Source of the DNA: Erodium maritimum
Taxonomy: Eukaryota > Streptophyta > Magnoliopsida > Geraniales > Geraniaceae
Assembly: GCA_963921825.1 (NCBI GenBank)
Contig: OY997594.1
Location: forward strand, 29,494,956 to 29,558,955
Reading direction: 5' to 3'
DNA length: 64,000 nt
The notes under the pieces are model-generated. The model was not told where the DNA came from, made no database searches, and worked only from the letters and a program-made list of their open reading frames with translations. Below are positions 11,612 through 22,257 of the stretch, in pieces (within the stretch, counting starts at the first letter, position 1; the number at the start of each line of letters is the position of its first letter). The translations under genes were made by a program, and so were the position numbers.

Positions 11612-13299
11612 TGTTGGGTCTCGAGGTAAGGTTGGAGATGAACCAACTCGCAGCGGAAAATCAATGAAAACCAAGAGACAATTAGAACCATGAAACAACT
11701 AACAAAGAATGGATTAACAAGAGAAAAATTCAGCACTAGTTCTTACCAAAACAAGAACACCGGTTAACGAATGATTGGCTTGAGTCTCCAAGACGCCTAC
11801 GTATCCACATGGGAATCAAAGCCACGTAGTTCTTCTCTTTGAGGACTCAAGAACACAAAAATGGAGGAGGAAACTAGCCAAACCCGAAATGGCCATGGAA
11901 GAGGGAGAGAAAATGTGTTTCCTATTCTTGTCTTGTCTTTGTTATGTTGAAAAAAGATGACTTAAACATAACAAAACCCATACTTGTCCAACTAAAGGCA
12001 TGGGACAAGTATGGTGTCAAGTAAGGTGTAAATAGGACAAAGTATGGCAAGACAAGATTGTGTTAGGTGGTGAATCACCAACACCTTAATCCTTGTCTTG
12101 CTTACTTAGTACTAATTAATCAAGACTTGATTAATTAGTTCCATGGGCCTTGGTTGCATGGGCCTTTCATGGGCCTCTTGGAACATGGCCCGTGACCATT
12201 TCCAACGAGGTCCCGTGATTCGCTCATCGCCTCCATGCCTTCCATACCGGAAATGTCCAACATTATCCGACGCGATCAATCCCAAGACTCCAAGCCTTAT
12301 CTCGATCCGTAAAGTCCTATTCACTTACGGGCACATGACCCAAAACCCAGTTTTGGTCATGTCCCGAGACAACTCCCTTTTGGCCATTCTCCATAAATGT
12401 GTCAATGAGTTTCATCCTCCGGTGTGACCCTTAGGTTTATGCATGTCAATAGATCAACGTAAAATCCCATTTTACTTGATCCTATTTAAGTGGCAACTAA
12501 CGAGACTTTAGTATTGCCTGACACTACATAACGAATCGACCCTGTCGATTCTAACCTTTCCGTCGTCCCTGTCATTATCCTTTTATCTCCGATATCCTGA
12601 TTGAGATAAGGCATAGAGCCGTCATCCTTATTATTCTCAATCACCGTTCCTTGATATGTGAGATGACTGAAGATATGATACCCAGTATCATGTGCATGGC
12701 CATGCTATTCTTCCAGTCACTCTCGATCAAGCGGCCGAGAACCGATATCTTTCCCATACCTTAGTATGAGGGATAAATCCCTTAGCCGTCTTTCGTGTCA
12801 CTCATGTAGCCCGTCCCCAAGCCAATCCTGGCCGTTATGGAAGCCCTGTTACGGACAACGTTAGGCTCAGGTCAAACTAGGTTGTTGACTACATAGCGAT
12901 CACAAAGACTCCTTGGTCTAAGGATACATGACAAGCTACAACACTGAATATGTTCATGACTTAATCTATGGCACATATTCAGGGCGGGTCGTCCAATATC
13001 ATGTCCCACATGATATCTATGATCAGACTCCGGAATCTCATTCCAATGACTAACAGAACGTAAGCCATAAAGAGCCATCTTTCATACTAGTCGCTTCTAG
13101 TGAAGCTTTGTTGACTAGGGACCCATCGAGTGTGATCTATCTCGATCTATGGTTCTATTCGCATGGTGGGCATAGATCAGAGCACACATCGATATATTAC
13201 TCCAACACATAAGTAATATAAAGCCGCTTTAATTTTATTGCTAACGATGATATATACATTTGGACATTTAGGATTGAACTACGGGCACTAAGACTAACA
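11612..13299 (-). repeat. 5' LTR of the copia element
   Basis: A 1,688-bp LTR, partner of 4838-6525. On the minus strand it starts TGTTAG and ends CCCAACA next to the primer binding site. No length difference from its partner was found. Confidence 0.93.
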
Positions 13300-15396
13300 C
13301 TGCAGACTCGGCCAAAACCTGGACGTGAAGCGGGGATCCCTGTTAGACACTATCGACACAGGGACCCCATGGAGACGCACTATCTCCAGAATATACAAGT
13401 TGCTCAACTTGTCAACCAGGTCAGTCATTCTCATAGCCAGGAAATGGGCCGACTTGGTCAATCGGTCGACTACCACCCATACGGCCTCGTTTCCCTTCGG
13501 CGATCTCGGTAGTCCACGCACGAAGTCCATCGTAATGTGCTCCCACTTCCACTGGGCAATCGGCAGTGGCTGTAACAATCCTGCGGGACGTTGATGCTCG
13601 GCCTTCACCTGCTGACAGACGAGGCATCTCAACACAAACTCTGCGACTGCTCTCCGCATCCCGCGCCACCAGAAGTGCCGTCTGAGGTCACGGTACATCT
13701 TGGTGCCCCCCGGGTGCATTGTAAGACGCGAATGATGTGCCTCTCGCAACACGTCGTCTCTACAGTTGCCCGGCACGAACAACCCTCCTCGGTACCGTAG
13801 CCCCCAATCTGTACTGATCTCCCAACCTACTACCTCGTCGCCGTTGACGACCCTCTCTCGGATCTCTAACGTCTCGACGTCGTCCGACTGCGCTTCCAAC
13901 ACTCGAGCAAGTAGTGAGGGCTGAGCCACTAATGAGCACATGGTCATGTCACCAGTAACCTCCTCTAGTTCAAGCCCGAACGTGCTCAACTCCCCCATCA
14001 TGTCCCACTCTCGGACTGATATGCTGGCGAGGCTCGGAACCGACTTCCTACTCAAGGCGTCGGCGACCACGTTCGCCTTACCCGGATGGTAGTGTAGCTC
14101 GAAGTCGTACTCCTCGAGTAGCTCCATCCACCGCCGATGGCGCATGTTCAGGTCTCGCTGGGAAAATATGTACTTGAGGCTCTTGTGATCCGAGAACACC
14201 TGAAACCCCTCGCCATAAAGATAATATCGCCAACCCTTAAGCGCAAACACGACTGTTGCTAGCTCCAAGTCGTGGGTAGGATAGTTGCGCTCGTGTGTCT
14301 TCAACTGCCTGGAGCCATAAGCCACAACTCTGCCCAACTGCATCAGTACGCAGCCCAATCCCTCTCCGGACGCATCACAGTAGACATCATAATCGATCCC
14401 TCGCTCGAGCACTACTAACACTGGAGCGGTAGTCAGCCGAGTCTTCAACTCCGCGAATGCACGCTCACAGTCCTCTGTCCACACAAACCCGACTCCCTTG
14501 CGCGTCAACAGAGTAATCGATGCGGCTAGTCGCGCAAAGTCCTGAACGAATCGCCGATAGTAGCCTGCCAACCCCAAAAAGCTGCGGATCTCGAAGACAC
14601 TCGTGTGCCGTGCCCACTTCGAGACCGCGTCGATCTTCGACGGATCGACCAGGATACCGTCACGGGACACGATGTGACCGAGGAATTTCACCTCGGCGAG
14701 CCAGAGCTCGCACTTCTCCCGGTTGGCATATAGCTGATTCTCGCGCAATAGTGTCAGAACAGCCCTCAGATGTGACTTATGCGCCGCCTCATTCTGCGAG
14801 TAGATCAGGATGTCGTCCACGAACACCACCACAAACTGATCTAAGTACGGCCGGAAGATGCTGTTCATCAGGTCCATGAACGCTGCAGGTGCGTTCATCA
14901 GTCCGAATGGCATCACCAGGAACTCGTAGTGCCTATAGCGTGTCCGGAATGCAGTCTTTGCGACGTCCCCCTCACGGACTCGCAACTGATAATAACCTAA
15001 TCGCATATCGATTTTCGAGAAGTAGGTCGACCCTCTCAACTGGTCGAACAAGTCATCGATCCTCGGCATCGGGTATCGATTCTTCACCGTAACCCGGTTC
15101 AGCTTCCGGTAATCTATACACATCCGTAACTCTCCACTCTTCTTCTTCACGAAGAGTGCTGGTGCTCCCCACGGCGATACACTCGGACGGATAAACCCCT
15201 TCTGCTGAAGCTCCTCTAGCTGACGCTTCAGCTCAGTCAACTCTGCCGGCACAAACCTGTAAGGCGCCATCGATATCGCCGCCGTTCCCGGCACTAGGTC
15301 AATCCCGAACTCCACCTCACGAACCGGTGGCAACCCGCTCAACTCCTCAGGAAAGACCTCGGGGAACTCGCACACCACTTGCGATAACTCTCGGCT
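13300..15396 (-). pseudogene. Element A RT, RNase H and N-terminal integrase
   Basis: A long open frame (about 694 codons from the first Met at 15378) of a Ty3/gypsy pol. RT occupies roughly residues 45-215, with the catalytic box FVDD at residues 176-179. RNase H follows at about 320-435 ([12 protein letters not shown], then ADALSRK). Next come the integrase HHCC zinc finger ([10 protein letters not shown], then CLVCQQVK) and the start of the core (HITMDFVRG, with the first catalytic Asp). The second catalytic region reads VSNRDPRF, with Asn where the family usually has Asp. The frame ends where the copia element is inserted (CTGCA) and resumes at 4837. It is separated from protease by a TAG at 15397-15399; the homologous codon in element C is CAG. 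This is the best-preserved gypsy pol in the window. Confidence 0.92.
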
Positions 15397-15984
15397 CTAC
15401 ACAACCGATGCTTCTTCCTTTGCGGACAACGCTGACAGGAGGACCCCGCTCTTACTACCCAAAATACATGTCACCTTCGTACCGCCCACTGACACTGTCA
15501 CTCGTCGCTTGTAGCAATCGATATTGGCTCGGTACCTCGACATCCAATCCATTCCCAAGATCACATCAAAGGTCGTCATTCCCAGCACGAAAAGGTCACT
15601 AGGACAAGGACAATCTGCGACTCTAATCTCGCAGGCACGACATACCCTAGTCAACGATAAACCACCCCCAACTGGGGTGTCCAGGCATAGGGGTGGACTC
15701 AACGGCTCTAAGCTCAACCCCAACCTCTCAGCACAACCCGACGAAATAAAAGAGTGCGACGCCCCGGTATCAAATAAGAATAACGCCCATAAATGATATA
15801 ATAAACACGTACCCTGGATGGTCTCGCGGTACGTGCTAGATCCTGGGGCTCTGGAGTCGGTGACTGCATACACTCTCCCCTGCGCGGCCTGCTGCCTCTT
15901 ACCCGGTGTACTGGCTGTTGAATACCCGTGACTCTGCTGCTGTCTCGAAATCGGTGCGCTCGTAGAAGGCTGTGACAACCTCGA
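15397..15984 (-). pseudogene. Element A aspartic protease (retropepsin)
   Basis: The active-site block is FLFDTGASHSFIS, followed by the second conserved region FDVILGMDWMSRY, as in gypsy retropepsins. It would process the Gag-Pol polyprotein. The frame is open from the TAG that ends the gag frame (15985-15987) to the TAG before RT (15397-15399). Both stops lie where neighbouring copies or the reading frame suggest Gln codons, so Gag, protease and Pol were probably one polyprotein, and the domain itself looks intact. Confidence 0.9.
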
Positions 15985-17282
15985 CTACTGACTCTGACGA
16001 GGACGACCCCTGGGCGACTGTACTGTACGCGACTGCTGCGGTCGCTGCGCTGACGTTGCCCTCGACGGCTCACGGCACCACGCAATGGTGTGCCCAACCC
16101 GGCCGCATCGGAAACAGCCGATCTCGTCGGCTCTCGACTCCGTGCCCTGGCTCGTCCGGCTGGTCGTTGGCAGCGTCGTGGGCTCTCCTCCCATCGGACA
16201 CTCGCGACAGAAGTGGCCTCGCTCCCCGCAAGTAAAGCACGCCGGCGCCCTCTCTGACGCGACTGGCCCAACTGATGCCACTGACCCCCGCTGTCTCGCT
16301 CCACCCTGATGAGTCGGTGGTCGGAAGAACCCCGTGGTCCTCTGCCTCCTCGGGTCTCGTGACTCGGAAGACCCTGCGAAGCTGGTCGGCCGCCTTCGGA
16401 CCTCACGGGTCTTGGCCGCATCCCGGACGCCCTGCTCCACTGTCGCCGCGGTGTCCACGAGATCTGTATACTTCCGCAGCCTCAAGGCGAGGACCTTATC
16501 CCAAATCACCGGTCTCAGTCCCCCCTCGAACCGCAGGCAACGGTTCTGCTCGGTCATCACCATCTCCGGCGCGAATCTGGTCAAGGCCGTGAATCTGGCC
16601 TCGTATTCCGCCACTGTCATCCCCCCTGCTCCAGGTCTAGAAACTGCTGATGTCGCTCCAACCGAGCCGACTCGGGAAAGTACTACGCCAGAAACACCTC
16701 CTGGAAGATGTCGTAGTCGTGCCCGACAATGTCCTTCACACGCCCCCACCAGTGGTAGGCGCTGTCTCTCAGCTGGTGAGCTGCGAAGGACACTCTGCGG
16801 CGGCCATCTTCGATACCTGAAGTATCCAGGTCCCGCGTGATCTGCTCTAGCCACCTCTCGGCTAGGTCGGGGTTCGGCTCCCCGACGAAGATGGGTATCC
16901 CTAGCTTCAGGAAGTCTAGTAGGGTCCGGGCTGTGTGATCCTCTGCCTGACCGGGCCTCACTGGGACCGCGGCTGCCTCTGGAGCTGGTGAAGCCGACTC
17001 TCGGCTGGCGATAACCGCCACTAAACTCTGGACTGTCCTGGTTAGCTCATCCAGGGCAGTCATAACGGGAGGGTCCGCGACCGGCGGAACACTGGGTGTG
17101 CCTGTAGACGGTCCCGCGTCGCTTCTCCTATCTTCTCCGACAGAAGTGCCCTGCGCCTCCGCGTACTCGGCGGGCTCAACGGTTGGCACCCTTCCCGGTG
17201 TCCCCGTTGACCGTCCCCATCGGCCTCGCGTGGGCGCCCGACCCCGTGTTCCCACTGCTCGTCCTCGTCTACCGCGAGCCAT
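15985..17282 (-). pseudogene. Element A gag with two zinc knuckles
   Basis: The start is the ATG at 17280-17282, opening a basic Arg/Gly-rich N-terminus (MARGRRGRAVG). The retrotransposon gag domain follows (ERWLEQITRDLDTSG, then AYHWWGRVKD), and then two CCHC zinc knuckles (CFTCGERGHFCREC and CFRCGRVGHTIAWC). Two lesions break it. One is a TAG at 16683-16685, where element B has CAG at the same place (20579-20581). The other is a one-base loss in a G run near 16632-16640, after which the frame continues as 15985-16854. A further TAG at 15985-15987 separates gag from protease. Gag would package RNA in the cytoplasmic particle. N-terminus and knuckles agree in order and length with Tekay-like gag. 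Confidence 0.9.
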
Positions 17283-18497
17283 AAGTCAGTACTCTCTGCA
17301 CGGACACACGCAAACGTTCAGTTTGCGAACTCAAATAAAGACAACAAGCTCAACCACACTAACGTTCACACGGTCTATGTTTACTCTAGCGTGCTTATCA
17401 CTAATACGTCACACCGCTCACGCTATTAACACTTTAAATATTAGTATTAGTAAAAGAAAACTCAAAGAGACCGCACCAACGTGCACCAAAACACGCGATG
17501 CCAAACCTAACCACACAACGAAACAACAACAACCAAAAAGAAATTGAAAGCGACTCACTGGACCAGGCCGGCACACGACCCGGGCCGTGCCACCCTCCGG
17601 GCCGGTAACAAGGCCGGGCCGTGCCCCACACCGGGCCGGCACCCAGGCTCTACCGTACCCCCTACCGTGCCGACACCTAACCCGTGCCGTGCCCCTTACC
17701 GGGCCGGTAACCAAATCGCCCCGTTCTTCCTACCGGGCCGACAACCGAACCGTTCCACCTACCGGGCCGGCAACCACACCGTCCCGTGCTACCTACCGAG
17801 CCGGCAACCAAACCATCCCGTTCCACCTACCGGGCCGGCAACCAAACCGTCCTGTTCCACCTACCAGGCTAAACCAGTGACCCCGATTTCGTAGCGGTGA
17901 GGATTTCGCACTACTAACATCCGCTATGTCTACCCTAGGGTATTCGTAACTTTCCCGGCTAATAGCGACCCGTACATTAGTACGTCGCAGACAAACGACC
18001 ACCAAACACATAACACAACTACGCCAACTCAAGACCGACCTCAAACACAAGCCAACACGGCCGAGCAACAACAATATACGCCCACCGGGCCAACCAAAGT
18101 CACACACGCCCACCGGGCCAACCAAACCCAAAACACGCCCACATGGCCAACCAATTTTAAAACTTTTTCCACTCCATTAAAAGTCTCATTTCTTGACATC
18201 AGGTAGTTACAACCCGGTCCAGGCGTCCCCAAACTACATTGTACCCACTTGATATCAACACCGTCACGCTCGACTACATGAGCGCTCCTGAGTCGAGTCG
18301 CGACAGTTTAAAAACATTTCACGCAACAACACACAAACACTGTGCCAGTAACCCCGTACTGCACAAGCACATAACAAAACACAGGACTCAAGTCCTAACG
18401 GGTCTACACACGATTTCCGACTTGCGTACCCAACGCAAGACGAGACTTTACTGACTCGACTCTCCCACCTAATTGACGTGCAGTCCGAGGTGTGAAA
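17283..18497 (-). other. Element A leader with GC-rich tandem repeats
   Basis: No gene is seen between gag and the primer binding site. About 17560-17875 holds a GC-rich tandem array built on 'CTACCGGGCCGGCAACC'. About 18072-18150 holds three copies of a unit containing 'CGCCCACCGGGCCAACCAA'. Related arrays sit in the leader of element C (43540-43690 and 43870-44075). ORFs across these arrays are by-products of the repeat. Confidence 0.7.
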
Positions 18498-18515
18498 CCT
18501 CGAGCTCTGATACCA
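18498..18515 (-). other. Primer binding site of element A
   Basis: The minus strand reads TGGTATCAGAGCTCGAGG, three bases inside the 5' LTR. It is complementary to the tRNA-Met 3' end and identical to the site in element C at 43172-43189. Confidence 0.9.
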
Positions 18516-18518
18516 AGC

Positions 18519-18577
18519 TGTCACGCCCCAATTTCAGTAAACCGAACTAGGGACGCGAACGTTTTAAAACAATAAAC
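18519..18577 (-). repeat. 5' LTR of element A, first fragment
   Basis: Starts TGTCACGCCCC and matches 1083-1141 of the left LTR, then stops abruptly at a rearranged junction. The remainder of this LTR resumes at 24483, and 49 bp (equivalent to 1142-1190) are missing. Confidence 0.88.
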
Positions 18578-18596
18578 GTTTAGTTTATTGTTTTAA
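18578..18596. other. Inverted filler DNA at the A/B junction
   Basis: Between the end of the A LTR fragment and the start of the B LTR fragment lies a short insert that is the reverse complement of the adjacent LTR end. Arms 18563-18577 and 18583-18597 pair perfectly over 15 bp around the loop GTTTA. It looks like a templated repair scar rather than part of either element. Confidence 0.75.
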
Positions 18597-18893
18597 ACAA
18601 AATCCAGTTTAAAACATGAATAACCCTCCAGGGGTGTAATAATAATTCTCCACAAAATCTGGTCCAACAGAAATAAAGATAAAATCGAAGTCTCTATGGA
18701 CACCCACACCGAGAAGCTCCCAAGCCTCAACTCCTCTATCAGGCCTGTAAACACAACAATAAACTCATAGGGTGAGCTTGCGCTCAGTAGGGAAAACACA
18801 TAATAAGGTAGACCTTAAACTCAATAAGGTCAACAACAAAGTCAACAAAATACATCTTAACAAACACGGGTAATAAATAAACCAGCCAATGCC
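18597..18893 (-). repeat. Element B 3' LTR fragment
   Basis: About 297 bp closely matching 22373-22669 of the right LTR. The outer 115 bp of the LTR (22258-22372 equivalents) and everything after 22669 are missing here. Confidence 0.88.
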
Positions 18894-19140
18894 GTGGCAC
18901 ATGAAGTCTCCACCCTCTGATCCACATGATGTGTCCTCTCGGATTTTCCCTCAAATCCAGAGGAGACGCATAACATTGAGGCGACCGGAAACAACCCTTC
19001 GGGGCGCTTATCATCGGGATTCTCAGAAACGTCTCCAAGGGATTTTATGTCCTCGGGAACCAAGGTATTACTCCCATAGGAAGCATACACTTGGCCAATT
19101 CAATAATAAGCAGTTAATAATTGAATAACGCACTCAAACT
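18894..19140. other. Unassigned stretch between LTR fragment and protease of B
   Basis: It does not match the corresponding part of the right LTR. No domain is recognisable in the short ORFs here (for example 18857-19090 minus). It may be leftover pol or LTR-variant sequence flanking the deletion that removed RT to integrase. Confidence 0.4.
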
Positions 19141-20031
19141 GAAAAGACGAACAATCCAATCCCAAAAACCACCAATTCATTGTCACACATAGCTCACGCA
19201 TCACCAGTTCACGACAACACACAGTCTCTGCCTCAGAACCCGTAGTCAAGGCGGATAAGAGAACTCCGCTCTTGCTACCCAAAACACATGTGATCACCCT
19301 ATCACCTGACCTCACCGTCACTTGACGTCGATAGCAGTCGATCATCGCACGATACCTCGCGAGCCAGTCCATACCAAGAATCACGTCAAAGGCGTTCATG
19401 TCAAGAACGAGTAAGTCACCAAGAAAGGGACAATCTGCCACCCGAATCGCACAGTCTCTACAAACGGTGCTCAACACCACCTCACCCGTAGCCAGGGTCT
19501 CCAAAAAAAGGGGTTGACTCAAAGTCTCCACCCGCAAACCAAAAGAAGAAGCAATAGACGAAGATATGAACGAATGGGAAGCTCCCGTATCAAATAAAAA
19601 TGAAGTCCACGCATTATAAAGTAAACACGTACCCTGAGTGGCCTCATGGTCGGCGTACGGCCTCTCAATCCTGGAATCAGTAACTGCAAAGACTCGGCCC
19701 TGTTGTGCCGGCGGTCCTCCTCTCGGTGGTGGGGGAAGTGCCACCTGCTGCCCAGCTCTCGGCTGGTGCCTCTGACCTGCTGCTCCCGCCGCCTGACGCG
19801 GAGCTCTCTGCTGTGGTGCCTGACGTGGCCTGCCAGGTGGTGCAGGGCGAATCTGAGTCTGCTGGGGCCTCGGTGCAGGCGCTCTACCAGCTAGCTCAGG
19901 GCATGCCCGGATGAAGTGATCAGACTGACCACACTGGTAGCATCCCCTCTGTCCCCCCTGCTGTGCCAGCTCAGGACACGCACGCATGAAGTGGTCGGCG
20001 CTGCCGCACTGATAACACCCCCTCGGCTCAC
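19141..20031 (-). pseudogene. Element B zinc knuckles and aspartic protease
   Basis: The frame carries CCHC knuckles (CYQCGQSDHFIRACPEL, with a related one just upstream across the stop). A Pro/Gln/Arg-rich linker follows, then the retropepsin active site (FLFDTGASHSFIS) and second block (FDVILGMDWLARY). After the LLSAL block the family would continue into RT, but here the frame runs into unrelated sequence and ends near 19100. The domain itself looks intact. A TAG at about 20033-20035 separates it from gag; the context suggests a former Gln codon, without a comparator copy. Confidence 0.87.
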
Positions 20032-20032
20032 C

Positions 20033-21154
20033 CTACTGTCTGTCTCTGGTCCCCTGGGGACGATCATCGTGGCGCTCTACAGGTCCGTTGCCCCTCGGGC
20101 AGTCTCGTGCCAGGTGGCCCTGCTGTCCACACCGAGGACACAGCTGTGCCACCGGGGCGGGTCCAACTGACGCCACGGTCCCTGCTCGGTGCATGCCATC
20201 CTGCTGAGACTGAGGCTGAAAGTGTCCGACAACTCTCTGTCTGCGTCGGTCTCGACAGTCAGACGGCTGCACAAATCCACTCGGCCTAGGCCTAGTCTCT
20301 CGCACCCTGATAGTCTCTCTGAAGTGTCTCTCCATGGCTAAAGCCTGATCCAAGAGTGTGGAGTACTCTGCGGTCCTGAAGGCGATAACCCTGTCGGCTA
20401 TCGCCGGGATGAGCCCGTTCTCAAATCTCCTGCATCGGTCGTCCGCAGTCTGAACCAACTCCGGCGCGAAGCGGGCCAAAGAAGTAAACCTCATTGCATA
20501 CTCAGAAACGCTCAAACCCCTCTGACGTAAATCCAGAAACTGCTGACGCCGGTCATCCCGAATGGAGCGAGGGAAGTACTGTTCCAAGAACAGCCTGCTG
20601 AACAACTGAAAATCACTGTCGACCCTGTCCTGCACTGACTGCCACCAGTAGTAGGCCTCTCCCTCAAGCTGAAAAGTGGCGAACGAAACCCTCAAGCGCC
20701 CCTCCGATACACCAGAGGTATCGAGGTTGCGGGTAACCCGCTCCAACCAGCCCGAAGCTGCCTCGGGGTCCGCTCCCCCGGAGTAGGTCGGCGTACCAAG
20801 TCTACGAAACTCCCTGAGCGACTAGGCCGTGAGGCTATCAAACTTTCCTGGCCTCTCCCCAAAATCTGCTGAAGTAACAGGCACGGGCTCTGGTGCCGGT
20901 GCTGTAGTCCCCTGCTGCGCACTCAAGGCTGCTAGTACAGCGCGAACCACCTCCTCGAGAGGGGTCGCCTGAGTCGGCTCTGCGACTGGAGATGTCCTGG
21001 GTGGCGACCTTGTTGGTCCACCCTCAAAGCGCTGATGCTCTGTGGAAGCAGCATCCTGGGCGTCAACTGCCCCCTCCTGCTCAGCGGCAGGTGCCTGACT
21101 CGGGCCCCCAGCTGGGCGGCTCCGGGTACCTCTCGGAACATACGTACGAGCCAT
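20033..21154 (-). pseudogene. Element B gag
   Basis: The start chosen is the ATG at 21152-21154 (MARTYVPRGTRSRP), which matches the basic start of other Tekay-like gags. The longer upstream frame adds 21 unsupported residues. A TAG at about 20822-20824 breaks the frame, which continues without shift into the gag domain (GWLERVTRNLDTSG, AYYWWQSVQDRV, LFLEQYFPRS) and a zinc knuckle (CPRCGQQGHLARDC). It ends at the TAG near 20033. Apart from the nonsense codons, no frameshift is evident, so this gag decayed by point changes only. Confidence 0.88.
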
Positions 21155-22238
21155 GTCGCCTATCCTCCTGCACGGATAACGCACATGTTCAGTACTTAGT
21201 TCAACTACGGTTCTCACCCGTTAAAAGGACGATCACACGCGTCTCACAAGTCACCCACAGAATCCCACTTCTGAACTTCTACCCAAACCTTTTCGTGTCG
21301 ATCTCATGTTGTTACAACCTGATTCAGGCGTCCCCGAACCTCATTGTAACAACTTGACAATCGAACCATCATGCTCAACTACAGTGACGCCCCTGAGTCA
21401 ACCAGTGATGGTGTAAACATTTTAGTTCTACTGAAAATTCGGCATGACCCATTCGTATTTTCCCTTAACCCTCCGCTTAAGCGGGACAAGTACCAACACA
21501 AATTCACAAGGAAAAAGTACGCAGAGTTCTCATGCTCGGCCAAAGACATCACACAGTCAATAAACGGAGTTCTCATGCTCCTAAAGTACACAATGCAATC
21601 AATAAACGGAGTTCTCGTGCTCCCAAATACTATGGGGTACTCGTGCCCCAAACTCGCCACACACGGGCATACGGGATTCTCGTGTCCCAATCTCACCACA
21701 CAAGGGCATACGGGATTCTCGTGTCCCAATCTCACCACACAAGGGCATACGGGATTCTCGTGTCCCAATCTCACCACACAAGGGCATACGGGATTCTCGT
21801 GTCCCAATCAAATTCTCAAACAACGGGTTACGGGGTTCTCGCGCCCCACCCAAACACTCAAAACCAACACACATGGACTACTCATGCTCCAGACAAGCAG
21901 TCAACCACAAGTCAAAACTTGAACAGGACCAAACTACGCTTGAAAATTTTCGAAGTACTACACCAAAATGGCAACACCACCAACCGTTGGCTCACCCTAC
22001 CATGAATGCATAGCGGGTCGGTCATTGACCGTTAATCCAATTCCGATCTCAACCATTCGGCTTCACCGATCACTAGGGAGAGGATACCAATCAAGTAATG
22101 CAAACATTGTAGTGTAAGGATTCCATTTAGGACAACCATTAAAGCGACTCACGACTCCGACTCCTTAACTCTACCCACCTAATTGACTTCGGTCCGAGGT
22201 TTGAAAATCAGTTCATAAAACACCTGTTTCAAATGAAA
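21155..22238 (-). other. Element B leader with 39-bp tandem repeat
   Basis: Non-coding leader. A 39-bp unit containing 'CATACGGGATTCTCGTGTCC' repeats about four times at 21660-21810, with weaker related units on both sides (21560-21900). Because 39 is a multiple of three, all frames stay open and give repetitive ORFs on both strands, which I do not regard as genes. Confidence 0.7.
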
Positions 22239-22254
22239 CCAGGCTCTGATACCA
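22239..22254 (-). other. Primer binding site of element B
   Basis: The minus strand reads TGGTATCAGAGCCTGG, three bases inside the LTR. It is complementary to tRNA-Met. Confidence 0.88.
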
Positions 22255-22257
22255 AAT

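Larger units (their letters stand above)
4838..13299 (-). mobile_element. Ty1/copia LTR retrotransposon nested in element A
   Basis: An 8,462-bp element with two LTRs of exactly 1,688 bp, flanked by a perfect CTGCA duplication (4833-4837 and 13300-13304). Coding order on the minus strand is gag, protease, integrase, RT, RNase H, which is the copia order. A primer binding site complementary to tRNA-Met (11599-11610) and a polypurine tract (6526-6536) are present. The internal coding region is broken by deletions and frameshifts and has lost key residues in protease, integrase and RT. It disrupts the integrase of element A, so it arrived later. I do not assign a copia lineage. Confidence 0.93.

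Noticed and set aside
21379-22005. Repetitive ORFs on both strands with 13-residue repeats
   Set aside because: They are a by-product of a 39-bp tandem repeat, whose length is a multiple of three, in the non-coding leader of element B.
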